In this document: piece by piece, positions 1 through 6,927 of the stretch
Position numbering within the stretch: position 1 is the stretch's first letter
How the letters are laid out: each line of letters opens with the position of its first letter
Assembly: GCA_002067755.1 (NCBI GenBank)
Contig: MVQH01000024.1
Location: 1 to 56,177 of the forward strand
Length of the DNA stretch: 56,177 nucleotides
Direction: 5' to 3'
From: Methanosaeta sp. PtaB.Bin018
GTDB taxonomy: Archaea > Halobacteriota > Methanosarcinia > Methanotrichales > Methanotrichaceae
The notes under the pieces: generated by a model
Told to the model about the DNA's origin: nothing
Databases searched by the model: none
Seen by the model: the letters and a program-made list of their open reading frames with translations, nothing else
Translations under genes and position numbers: made by a program

Positions 1-324
1 TGAAACTCCCTGCAAGTAGGATTCGATTATCGCATTGAGCAGAGCCTTCTCTACCCGCGAATATCTGTCAAAAACCTTCGTCTCGAATGATATTTCGCGA
101 AATTGAGGCTTCTTGAGTCTGAGTTCTCCAACTCGCGTTTTAAGAGTTCTCTCTTTGTAGCCATTTCTATGAGCTTTTCGAGAATCAACTCGCTGGTACG
201 GCTCTGCATCTGCCTGCTGTATTGCTTCAAGCTGCATTACAAGATTCAAGAACCAGGTCAACAGCTTTTTCAATCCATCCTCTTGATCGATAAGGTAATC
301 TTCCAGGAATTCTATGGGTATCAT
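1..324 (-). CDS. IS256-family (Mutator-type) transposase, N-terminal part
   Basis: The minus strand is open from an ATG at 324 to the window edge, giving 108 codons with no stop. A ribosome-binding site (GGAGG) lies just upstream of this ATG. The residues RNGYKERTLKTRVGELRL, then FDRYSRVEKAL, then ESYLQGVS match the conserved N-terminal part of IS256/Mutator transposases, which cut and paste their element with a DDE catalytic core. That core lies beyond the window, so I cannot tell whether the gene is intact. The N-terminus is short and acidic. An AT-rich stretch near 392-417 could be the element's terminal inverted repeat, but the other end is not visible. Family assignment is good; activity is unknown. 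Confidence 0.8.
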   Translation of the reverse strand, partial: MIPIEFLEDYLIDQEDGLKKLLTWFLNLVMQLEAIQQADAEPYQRVDSRKAHRNGYKERTLKTRVGELRLKKPQFREISFETKVFDRYSRVEKALLNAIIESYLQGVS

Positions 325-592
325 GGCTCTGTTTCCTCCGTTTTCCCAAAGACTGGTTAGGATACAGGGCCTTTAATCTTTCTAATTATCAAATTACAGA
401 AAATCCGTTACACTGCCAAGTGCCATTACCAGAATTTGGCAACAGGCAAGAACGATGTTCGTCCAGTTAAGTTATCAGATTTGCAAAGAAAGATACCAGC
501 TTCGGCCTTCCCATTCGAATGGCCAAAAGACACTTGCGAGAGCCAAAATCAAACGACTTAATTCAATTTTGTAAGTACTGCATAAAACAAGC
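325..592. other. Intergenic flank of the IS256-type element
   Basis: No convincing gene on either strand. The first part carries the transposase leader with its ribosome-binding site. The stretch around 392-417, read on the minus strand as GTGTAACGGATTTTCTG, resembles IS256-type terminal repeats, but this is a guess without the opposite end of the element. Confidence 0.35.
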
Positions 593-1240
593 TCATTGCA
601 TGCCCAAGCGCTCTTTTATCGCCCGCACGTCAGATTGTACCTGCCTGAATTGAGCTGCATATCCTGGCTGGATGTCTTCTCGTATGCCTTTGATCTCTTC
701 AAGGACTTGAGGAATGGTATCGGTATTCTTCCGCACAGCTTTTATGTCTCCCTTCATCTCTTTTATGTCTCCCTTCATCTCTTTTATGTCTCCCTTCATC
801 TCTTTTATGTCTCCCTTCATCTCTTTTATATCTCCCTTCATCTCTTTTATATCTCCCTTCATCTCTTTTATATCTCCCTTCATCTCTTTTATATCGTCTT
901 TCATTTCCAAAAGCAGAGGTATCGCCTTGTTCATCTGAGATGCTGTGTTTATTGACGCGGATTGCCACAGCGGCATGACATCGCCAGCATATTCCTCTGA
1001 TAATACGTTATCCACATCAGCGAGCTGCGGCCGTTCTTTTCTCACAGAGCTATTGAATTTCATGATCCTTTGCTCATCGCCTTCGACCAGAGCTATGACT
1101 GCCTGTTGTCCTGCTTCATCATCATTGTATACTTCAAAGCCCCTGAGTGCGAGACGCATGGCCAGCTCGGTCAAATACGGCCTATAGCCGACATCATGCA
1201 CTTTGTGACCTATGATCTTGACTTTCAGCTTCATGTTCAT
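593..1240 (-). CDS. Acylphosphatase-like domain fused to a heptad-repeat coiled coil
   Basis: A 215-residue protein. Residues 1-75 look like an acylphosphatase fold. The loop HKVHDVGYR holds the arginine that binds acyl phosphate in this family, and VYNDDE supplies the position of the catalytic asparagine. Residues about 108-165 consist of the exact heptad EMKGDIK repeated about seven times, a highly charged predicted coiled coil. A further helical tail ends at IKERLGMQ. True acylphosphatases are about 90 residues and lack this tail, so a regulatory or scaffolding role is possible; the sequence does not decide it. The start may be the ATG at 1240 or the in-frame ATG at 1234; GGGATGA lies just upstream. 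The gene sits in an accessory stretch between a transposon and a broken toxin. Confidence 0.7.
   Translation of the reverse strand: MNMKLKVKIIGHKVHDVGYRPYLTELAMRLALRGFEVYNDDEAGQQAVIALVEGDEQRIMKFNSSVRKERPQLADVDNVLSEEYAGDVMPLWQSASINTASQMNKAIPLLLEMKDDIKEMKGDIKEMKGDIKEMKGDIKEMKGDIKEMKGDIKEMKGDIKEMKGDIKAVRKNTDTIPQVLEEIKGIREDIQPGYAAQFRQVQSDVRAIKERLGMQ
740..907 (-). repeat. 21-bp minisatellite encoding the EMKGDIK heptad
   Basis: Seven near-identical 21-bp units (740-886) and one diverged unit (887-907) lie in tandem inside the coiled-coil gene. On the plus strand the first four units read TTTTATGTCTCCCTTCATCT and the next three have ATA for ATG. This is a synonymous GAC/GAT change in the coded strand. 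The clustered variants show that blocks of units were copied by slippage or unequal exchange. The 21-bp period keeps both the reading frame and the coiled-coil phase. Confidence 0.95.
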
Positions 1241-1522
1241 CCCGAATATACATCCGCATGCTATTTGATCATTTCTCTGAAATCTTCTGCAAGCAGTATC
1301 TGTGCATCACCTGCCACACACGGCTGTGCTCTGCCACTACTGCCGCTGCTGGCGAGCCGTGCAGCATGTGGAGCACCAGCGCAGGAGGCGCGGGGGATCA
1401 AGTGAATTGCGACGGAGGGGATGATTGTGGAGGGCGTTTTATGCATCCCTCATTTGAACCTTGGCACAGCTCAATGTAGCCAATATCATATCTCGAAAAT
1501 GCGCCTAAGCTTTTGATTGACT

Positions 1523-1830
1523 TCAATCCTTCAGATCTCCACAAATCTCTCCAAGCTCGCCCTCTGCAAGGTCTTTGCTAATGGTCGATATCTTGGTCAA
1601 TTTCAAAATGGAAGTGGCCTTCAGCCCTGTGTTGTTAAACTCGGGATCGCCTGCATCAATAAGGATATCCCATTCAGGATATCCCATTCCGGAAACATAT
1701 TGAACATCGTCGTCGTAATGGAGGCCACAATCAAATCACGCCTTCCTTCAAAAATGACCAGCACAGGCCGGAGCTTCGCAGCAGTCTGATCTGTATAAGG
1801 CACTGGGATCAGGATGACCTTTCCCTTCAT
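1523..1830 (-). pseudogene. PemK/MazF-type toxin, frameshifted by a 14-bp tandem duplication
   Basis: The first part reads MKGKVILIPVPYTDQ, then AKLRPVLVI and RDLIVASITT, the N-terminal signature of PemK/MazF endoribonuclease toxins. The frame then runs into a stop after 69 residues. The other frame carries the expected C-terminal half: DILIDAGDPEF, then LKATSILKLTKIST, ending at a stop at 1523-1525. The switch falls exactly on two adjacent copies of a 14-bp sequence. Removing one copy restores a continuous protein of about 97 residues, the usual length of the family, joined as PEWDILIDAGD. A precise single-copy deletion could revert it, so it may be recently dead or phase-variable. No antitoxin gene is recognisable upstream in 1831-2059. 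Nothing convincing is coded in the 282 bases downstream (1241-1522). Confidence 0.85.
1662..1689. repeat. 14-bp perfect tandem duplication in the toxin gene
   Basis: The plus-strand unit AGGATATCCCATTC occurs twice without a gap (1662-1675 and 1676-1689). Its length is not a multiple of three, so it shifts the reading frame of the PemK/MazF-like gene. Confidence 0.97.
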
Positions 1831-2059
1831 TTGTACCTTACCTTTAAATATGCAATGCTATAGAGGTCGGGCTCGATTGGCCGGAGGTCTGCTAGCCAGA
1901 TGGGTGTTGCCCTGCTTCTCTTACGGTAGCGTCAAATTCACAACCTGATCCACCTGCCCGATGCTAGAAGGAGCATAAATTCAGAACCATATTACTATTA
2001 TTAATTCTGCAGAAAGCCTTTTCTATGAATAGTCAGAGGGAACAACTGGGTGATTTCAG

Positions 2060-2638
2060 ATGAGGACGTCTTCAGCTTTGTTATTTGTTTTGATGCTGGG
2101 TTTTATGGGATCGGCTACGCCTGAATTTGCAACTACTGGGCCGTATAACGTCTCCTTCGATATGAACACTTCTTTGAACTATACAGTGCATTCTGACACG
2201 CCTGTTAAGGATGAGATGCGAACCGCATATCCTCTGAGGATAAAGACCAATGAGAGCTTTTTTGCAGATGTTTTGATTTATAAATATGAGGATTTGACAG
2301 ACTCGACCCCGGAATTGTGGCGGACCATAAATCGCCAAGGCTTGAGCGAAAGAGGTTTGAGAAACATCACTTTGGCCACAGACATGATCATCGATGGCAT
2401 GCCTGCTTACGGACTTGCGGGGCAAGACTCTGCTAACAGGACATATTACACTGCCTACTACTGGCTCGATAGCAATGAGTGCGAGTGCGGCCCTGTCTCA
2501 GTTGGAACGACGAATGTAATTATCATCTCATCCTATCCGCTTGAATTAACAGGAAACTTGCTCGACACCCTACACATAGAGACGAGCAGGGTAGCTGAGC
2601 GGCAGGAGCCTCTTACTTTTGTGCCCCCTAAAGCGTAA
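2060..2638 (+). CDS. Secreted protein of unknown function
   Basis: A 192-residue protein starting at ATG 2060. Residues 1-20 form a hydrophobic export signal (ALLFVLMLGFMG). The mature part is polar and rich in Asn-X-Ser/Thr sites, which are common in glycosylated archaeal surface proteins. A Cys pair occurs in ECECGP. No second membrane segment or anchor is visible, so it is probably released or held non-covalently at the surface. I do not recognise a family. It stands alone: the gene upstream is a broken toxin on the other strand and the gene downstream, also secreted, is 275 bases away. The reading frame is supported by protein-like composition throughout. Confidence 0.7.
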   Translation: MRTSSALLFVLMLGFMGSATPEFATTGPYNVSFDMNTSLNYTVHSDTPVKDEMRTAYPLRIKTNESFFADVLIYKYEDLTDSTPELWRTINRQGLSERGLRNITLATDMIIDGMPAYGLAGQDSANRTYYTAYYWLDSNECECGPVSVGTTNVIIISSYPLELTGNLLDTLHIETSRVAERQEPLTFVPPKA

Positions 2639-2913
2639 CTGATGTCCACAGATCCACCAAGCTTCCTCTTTTTTCTGATATTTTTTAATTTTTGCATAAG
2701 TACTGCGTACAGTAATTGGATTCAGAGCATGAATTCAAGGACACCAGTTAGTAAAAACATATCTTAATTTGAATTCCTATTATTTAATAAAGAATGCTGA
2801 GATAATGAAAGGTGTCGTGTTAAGTGCGAGTTTGATGGGCGAATTGCACCTGACATTCGGTGCCCAGAAATATCGCAGTGAGATACGAAATAAAATTTGG
2901 GGGAAAGAATAGT

Positions 2914-3468
2914 ATGAAAAAAATGTTACTTGTAGCAATGTTGGTTGGAATGCTGCTGATCGGCGCTGCCTCAGCTAGCTGGGCTCGTCCGTCTTTTGGC
3001 AAAGCAATCGCAAACGCAGACGCGTATGCTAAGGGAAAGGCCACAATTGACCTCGATCCATGGACCGACGCCAAAATAACCACCATTTGGTCCGATGCAG
3101 GCGCTAACACCTGGACATTCGCAAATGCCAAGCTGGATCCAGTCTCAGAATCAGTTTCCAACGGCTGGGCAGTATCTCAGATGGCTGGCAAATTGACTGA
3201 GAACAAATGCCGCGGTCCAGAACAGACCGTACAGGTCGATCTGCTGCAGGCCTCTTCGATGGCTACAGCATTTAACTATGCTGAGGGCTCCAAGGTCGCA
3301 GATGGTAGCACATTCACAGCGAACATCGCAAATACATACATGTCTGATGATAAGATCTCCTCGCTCTCAATTGCAGACTCCTCATCGTCAGGCTTCGCCA
3401 TGGGATTTGCAGGAACGCCTATCACAAACCCACTGCCGCTGCCCGCCCTGCCAACCTTGAGCCAATAA
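2914..3468 (+). CDS. Secreted protein of unknown function, Ala/Ser/Thr-rich
   Basis: The frame is open from 2860, but the ATG at 2914 is preferred. It follows a purine-rich ribosome-binding site (GGGGGAAAG) and begins a textbook signal peptide, MKKMLLVAMLVGMLLIG with a cleavage region near ASASWA. The mature protein of about 160 residues is rich in alanine, serine and threonine, with little charge and recurring short polar-hydrophobic alternation (FANAKLDPVSES, FTANIANTYMS), suggesting a beta-rich extracellular fold. The C-terminus is proline- and leucine-rich. No known domain is recognised. A strong terminator and a mobile palindromic element follow directly. Confidence 0.75.
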   Translation: MKKMLLVAMLVGMLLIGAASASWARPSFGKAIANADAYAKGKATIDLDPWTDAKITTIWSDAGANTWTFANAKLDPVSESVSNGWAVSQMAGKLTENKCRGPEQTVQVDLLQASSMATAFNYAEGSKVADGSTFTANIANTYMSDDKISSLSIADSSSSGFAMGFAGTPITNPLPLPALPTLSQ

Positions 3469-3484
3469 GGGAAGACCGCTCATA

Positions 3485-3514
3485 ACTTGGGGCCATCCCA
3501 AGTCTCTTTTTTTT
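3485..3514 (+). terminator. Hairpin with T8 tail after the secreted protein gene
   Basis: ACTTGG at 3485-3490 pairs with CCAAGT at 3498-3503 around a short loop, followed by CTC and eight T residues (3507-3514). It lies 17 bases after the stop of the secreted protein. The same T8 tract borders the mobile element that begins at 3515. Confidence 0.75.
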
Positions 3515-3715
3515 GGTTCTTCGCTATCTCCTGTGGCTTAACTTGATCTACTATGCCTTTCATGGTTTAATCTCGTCTCTGTGCCTCTGTGTCTCTGTGG
3601 TTTTGTTCGGTAGCCGTAGGCTTAAATTTCAGCAACTTACTAACTAATACCACAGAGGCGCAGAGACACAGAGACAAAGAATCACTTCATTACCCACATA
3701 AAATAGCGAGGAGCC
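3515..3715. mobile_element. Nested-palindrome MITE, copy 1
   Basis: A 201-bp non-coding element. Its outer ends are imperfect inverted repeats: GGTTCTTCGCTAT on the left, and AATAGCGAGGAGCC on the right, whose complement begins GGCTCCTCGCTAT. Inside lies a second inverted repeat of about 27 bp built from CACAGAG units (3575-3602 and 3649-3675). It is flanked on both sides by exactly eight T residues (3507-3514 and 3716-3723), which fits an 8-bp target duplication but could also reflect termination signals. A second copy lies at 53574-53732. Ends starting GGCTCTTCG and 8-bp duplications suggest mobilisation by an ISL3-type transposase, which is inference. Confidence 0.75.
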
Positions 3716-3738
3716 TTTTTTTTAGTTACCTCTTTCAA

Positions 3739-4758
3739 TCACCTCAGCATCACCTTGCTTAAAGTTACAAGGAACAAGGCCATCAACAGCCATCCCAGAA
3801 GGGTCTCAAACACTGTCAGGTATTCATAGCCCTCCACGATGCTGAGATTCTGCGGGTTTCGCCCCAAGAACATCATGCTGCTGAAGTAGAGGGCATCATA
3901 TAACGATATGCTGGCAGCATGGTGCGAGGCCACAGCTGCGCTGAATTGCAGAGCGCTGCTAGCCCAAAAGATGACCGTGAAGATTACCATGATGATGACG
4001 CTCAGCAGTACAGTATGCGACGGACGCACTCCATAGCCGCATGACAGCCATACAAGACCATCGACAAGCCTTGGAAATATCTTCTTTGTGCGGGCCTGCT
4101 TTTCCTTTCTGTACTGATAGTAGCAGTTGTCCTCATCTTTGAACTGCTCCAGGTTCCTGAAGTTCTTGATCAATGTCAAATAAACCGAGCCGTTGAATGG
4201 AAGATGATCCCGTATCGAGTTCCACCGAACCACAATGCGATTGAAGTTGAAGTCCTTGAGATATATGTTGGACCCTTCTGCAAAGATGGCATCCGATAGC
4301 CTCAATGAGTAGATCTTGGCATTGGAGAGGATAAAGTTCTTGTCGAACCTCGCCCTGCCAAAATCTGCATCGTTGAACCTGGCCCTGGAGAAGTTTGCCT
4401 CAGTTCCGAAATGCGCCCTGGAGAAGTTTGCCTCACCCTGGAACTGCGACTCGGAAAAGCCTGCATCCTCATGGAAATGAGAGTCGGAGAAGTTGGCAGC
4501 CTTTGTGAAGACTGTGCCGTCGAAGTCGACCAGCTGGGAGAAAGAGGAATGGTCGAAGAATACATCCCCCTTGATGGTGGAGTACTCAATTTTTATTATT
4601 GATTTTATTATTTTTCTTTTATTTTTGTTCAGAGGAAGATCCAGACGGTGCAGATCGAGGTCTCCATAGATGATGATGTTCTCGTACTCAATCGGCTTTC
4701 CATCCTCGATCTTAGCCAGTATCTCGTCTGCCTTGATCATCAAAAGGTTATCGACCAT
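3739..4758 (-). CDS. Pentapeptide-repeat protein with a two-helix ion-channel domain
   Basis: A 339-residue membrane protein. Residues about 60-165 carry pentapeptide-type repeats, seen as successive FxxAxF and ANFS/ADFG motifs (AANFSDSHF, EANFSRAHF, ADFGRARF), which build a right-handed quadrilateral beta-helix. The C-terminal 100 residues have a transmembrane helix (LLSVIIMVIFTVIFWASS), a pore-loop-like stretch (LYDALYFSSMMFLG) and a final helix (LLGWLLMALFLVTLSKVML). That is the plan of the Ion_trans_2 potassium-channel fold, although the filter lacks the classical TVGYG. It likely forms an oligomeric channel with a cytoplasmic beta-helix, but selectivity cannot be read. It lies 12 bases downstream of thymidylate synthase on the same strand. 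Confidence 0.75.
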   Translation of the reverse strand: MVDNLLMIKADEILAKIEDGKPIEYENIIIYGDLDLHRLDLPLNKNKRKIIKSIIKIEYSTIKGDVFFDHSSFSQLVDFDGTVFTKAANFSDSHFHEDAGFSESQFQGEANFSRAHFGTEANFSRARFNDADFGRARFDKNFILSNAKIYSLRLSDAIFAEGSNIYLKDFNFNRIVVRWNSIRDHLPFNGSVYLTLIKNFRNLEQFKDEDNCYYQYRKEKQARTKKIFPRLVDGLVWLSCGYGVRPSHTVLLSVIIMVIFTVIFWASSALQFSAAVASHHAASISLYDALYFSSMMFLGRNPQNLSIVEGYEYLTVFETLLGWLLMALFLVTLSKVMLR

Positions 4759-4770
4759 GAACGTGCAGAG

Positions 4771-5442
4771 TTATCGATGGATGTAGATATCCCTTTTGGT
4801 GCGAATCATCTCCGCAACCCTGTCCCAGTCATGCTCGTAGATGTGAGCCGAGGCGCTCGTGGTGGAGATAGAGCCGGGCCTGGCGCCGATCTCTTTGGAG
4901 ACATGCTCCAGAACTCTCGCAAGGCCGTACAGGTTGGCTGGATATGCGCCTGCATAGTCATGGCTGCGGAAGAAGACCGAAAGGTTCAAGCAGCCATCGC
5001 GAAGCTTGAAGTCGTCCACAATCATGCAGGGAACCTCATCCTTTGCGCTATCCACCGGCGGAATCCAGGTCACTGCCGTGGCTCGGCGCGAGGAGGGCGA
5101 TGCCTTGAGGCGGCGAATGATCTGCTCAATTTGATCAATCGTCTCAGAGCAACCAGGCATGGACCAGGCTCTCAGGCGCTCCCCGTATGTATACTCAAAG
5201 CCAGGGTTCTCGCAGCTCAAGAGCTGGAGGGCATACTCATCCAGACGCTCCTCATTCCAGGAGTACTCAGGCGGGATCATCTCATGGTATGGATCTTCCA
5301 CCGCCACCTGGAGTGAGAGCAATTCCAGGATCCTAGTTCCTCGCTCATCCGATATCTCCTGGCCCTGCTGCCAGATGAGATTGAGGCCGCGATGCCAGGC
5401 ATCGGAGATGGTCCTGGCACGAATGAACCTGCCAAGCTTCAT
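4771..5442 (-). CDS. thyA: Thymidylate synthase, methanogen type
   Basis: A 223-residue protein recognised as the methanogen branch of ThyA. These enzymes methylate dUMP to dTMP with a folate-like one-carbon donor; in methanogens this is probably a methanopterin derivative, which is family knowledge. The nucleophilic cysteine lies in EVPCMIVDDF. The following RSHDYAGAYPANLYGL holds the conserved Arg-Ser, Asp and Asn-x-Tyr residues that bind dUMP. The C-terminal HIYEHDW is also typical. The length is shorter than bacterial ThyA (about 264), as expected for this branch. The pentapeptide channel gene follows 12 bases downstream. Smaller genes for a SAP-like protein and a glutaredoxin lie upstream on the same strand. 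Confidence 0.88.
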   Translation of the reverse strand: MKLGRFIRARTISDAWHRGLNLIWQQGQEISDERGTRILELLSLQVAVEDPYHEMIPPEYSWNEERLDEYALQLLSCENPGFEYTYGERLRAWSMPGCSETIDQIEQIIRRLKASPSSRRATAVTWIPPVDSAKDEVPCMIVDDFKLRDGCLNLSVFFRSHDYAGAYPANLYGLARVLEHVSKEIGARPGSISTTSASAHIYEHDWDRVAEMIRTKRDIYIHR

Positions 5443-5467
5443 AATTACAATGCCAAAAACAACCAGC

Positions 5468-5635
5468 TTATTTCATCTTTGACGTCTTGGACCCTTCTAG
5501 CTCTGCAATGGCCTCGGGCGGAAATGCCCGAACGATGTCTATCTTCTTGACACATCGGGTGGCAATGCCGTATTTCTTTGCAATTGGCCTCAGCTCTCTC
5601 ATGCTGTACTTCTTGGCTATCTCCTCAGCATCCAT
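5468..5635 (-). CDS. Small SAP/Rho-N-like protein
   Basis: A 55-residue frame starting at ATG 5635 and ending 25 bases before thyA on the same strand. The sequence YSMRELRPIAKKYGI followed by KKIDIVRAF fits the helix-extended-helix pattern of SAP or Rho N-terminal domains (L-R-x-I-A-K ... K-K-x-D-I-V), which bind nucleic acids. The tail is short and lysine-rich. A hairpin CGGGC/GCCCG within the coding region may be incidental. It is too short for certainty, but composition, clean start and stop, and the domain match support a real gene. It is probably transcribed with thyA. Confidence 0.6.
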   Translation of the reverse strand: MDAEEIAKKYSMRELRPIAKKYGIATRCVKKIDIVRAFPPEAIAELEGSKTSKMK

Positions 5636-5721
5636 AAAGACCCTCTCGACACAAGGTACTTAAATTTTTTCGGCACACAAATTTAAGAGACCAAGGCCCC
5701 AAAAGAGCGAGATGAGAAGTT

Positions 5722-5970
5722 CTAGCCCTTGAGGACGCTCGTCAGATCTTTGAGGGAATCTCCTATGAAGAGCTCTTCTACTGTGTAGAACTTCTCCTCA
5801 ATTTGAAGCACTGGCGCAGAAAGTGTGAATACGCCGTTTACGCGCAGCTCTGTGAGCGCTTCAGGAGTGCTCATATCCATATTCTCGAAAGAGATGCCCG
5901 CTTGAGTCAGCTCTTTTTTGAGCTTTTCGCATCTCGGACAGGATTGGGTGGAGTATACTCTGTACAGCAT
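5722..5970 (-). CDS. Glutaredoxin/thioredoxin-like small redox protein
   Basis: An 82-residue protein with the pattern of glutaredoxin-like proteins: a first beta strand (LYRVYSTQ), the redox motif SCPRC at residues 10-14, a helix KLKKELTQAG, and the cis-proline segment LSAPVLQI. The CPRC motif should cycle between dithiol and disulfide. Small proteins of this kind can reduce ribonucleotide reductases or other dithiol targets, but the partner is not shown by the sequence. The gene lies 20 bases downstream of a Cys-rich unknown and upstream of the SAP-like gene and thymidylate synthase, all on the minus strand, so co-transcription is plausible. Confidence 0.75.
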   Translation of the reverse strand: MLYRVYSTQSCPRCEKLKKELTQAGISFENMDMSTPEALTELRVNGVFTLSAPVLQIEEKFYTVEELFIGDSLKDLTSVLKG

Positions 5971-5990
5971 TCGATCCTCTCGTGGATTGT

Positions 5991-6326
5991 TCAGCGCAGC
6001 AGCATGGGGTATGACCTCTCAGCCCATACAGCGTATCCACACTTTATGGCCCTCTCGGCGCACTCCCTGCAGCAAGAGAAGTTGGCCATGTAATCAACGC
6101 CATCGATTTCGTGCTCCATTACCTGGTTACAACTGAAACCCGAGACCCTTCTTGAATCGAAGCCTTTGGCGAACTCATGCTCCTCCACCTCAGGAGGACG
6201 CTCTTCTACCAGCCAGTGCCTGGGAAGGAGGATTGGCAGGGTGGCCAGGTTCATGCCGCATCCACATGGGCCATAAACGTCTTCAAAATCCATATATATT
6301 ATCGCCTTGCTTTTATATTCGCTCAT
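5991..6326 (-). CDS. Cysteine-rich protein of unknown function
   Basis: A 111-residue soluble protein. It carries an N-terminal YGPCGCGMN motif, a GFSCNQ in the middle and FSCCRECAERAIKCGYAVW near the C-terminus. The seven cysteines are spaced as in metal- or Fe-S-binding proteins. I do not recognise the family. It is followed after 20 bases by a glutaredoxin-like gene, so a redox or metal-handling role is a reasonable guess only. An ATG at 6326 with a purine-rich leader (GGGAGAAGCGAAAG on the coding strand) supports the start. Confidence 0.65.
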   Translation of the reverse strand: MSEYKSKAIIYMDFEDVYGPCGCGMNLATLPILLPRHWLVEERPPEVEEHEFAKGFDSRRVSGFSCNQVMEHEIDGVDYMANFSCCRECAERAIKCGYAVWAERSYPMLLR

Positions 6327-6693
6327 CTTTCGCTTCTCCCTTTTAAATGGGATCGCTGCGGCCTAATAACATTTCCGATCTTCAGCTTCAGGTCTGCTTC
6401 ATGTGAGGGAGAAGCCCTGCGCTTCGGGGGCAGAGGAGTGCGTCACGGGCCAGATTAACCACTCCCTGCCGCAGGAATTGCTAAAAAATCTTTATTGGAG
6501 GTCCCATATAATACAAAAAATCTGAATCAGGCTAATTATGATAAATCATCATAATATTAATCCTCTTAAAGCTATGAAAAATTATATATGGAAATAAGAG
6601 TGCACAAATAGCTTATTTCAGCCTGTAGCTCTGGAAGGATTGCTTTTCCTGGCTATTTGAGCTGTAAAACCGTATTTATGAGGTGAATGACAA
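6327..6693. promoter_or_regulatory. Divergent intergenic region with the histone promoter
   Basis: The 367-base gap separates the Cys-rich gene (minus) from the histone operon (plus). An AT-rich archaeal TATA-like box, ATTATATATG at 6581-6590, would place transcription start near 6610 and give a leader of about 80 bases. A ribosome-binding site GAGGTGA lies just before the histone ATG. The first 150 bases are more GC-rich and show no gene that I trust. Confidence 0.55.
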
Positions 6694-6924
6694 ATGCCTA
6701 TACTTCCTGTAGCCCCTGTGAGCAGGCTCATACGCGAGGCCGGGGCAAAGAGGGTAAGCGAGGGCGCGAGGGATGCGCTGGCAGAGGTTTTGGAGAGCTA
6801 CGGCCTGGAAGTGGCCCGCGAGGCGGTCGGCTGGGCCAACCACGCCAAGAGAAAGACGGTCAAGGCAGAGGACATAAAGGAGGCAGTCAAAAGAGTTAAA
6901 CCTCCCGCAGTCTCTGAACGGTAA
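6694..6924 (+). CDS. Archaeal histone (HMf/HFB type)
   Basis: A 76-residue protein with the minimal histone fold. It opens with PILPVAPVSRLIREAGAKRV (alpha-1), continues with the long helix EGARDALAEVLESYG, and ends with the DNA-contacting loop NHAKRKTVKAEDIKEAVK. Archaeal histones dimerise and stack to wrap DNA without modified tails. The length is about ten residues more than HMfB because of a short VKPPAVSER tail. The start is supported by GAGGTGA seven bases upstream. gatE begins three bases after the stop and orc1/cdc6 four bases after gatE, so all three appear to be one transcription unit driven from the TATA box near 6585. Confidence 0.93.
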   Translation: MPILPVAPVSRLIREAGAKRVSEGARDALAEVLESYGLEVAREAVGWANHAKRKTVKAEDIKEAVKRVKPPAVSER

Positions 6925-6927
6925 TCG

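Noticed and set aside
103-360. 85-codon plus-strand frame
   Set aside because: It lies antisense to a convincing IS256 transposase; its composition is not protein-like.
1261-1446. Minus-strand frame upstream of the acylphosphatase-like gene, ending ILLAEDFREMIK, resembling the end of a PIN toxin
   Set aside because: Only the last dozen residues are suggestive; the rest is low-complexity and no catalytic acidic residues can be placed. Neither neighbouring frame continues it.
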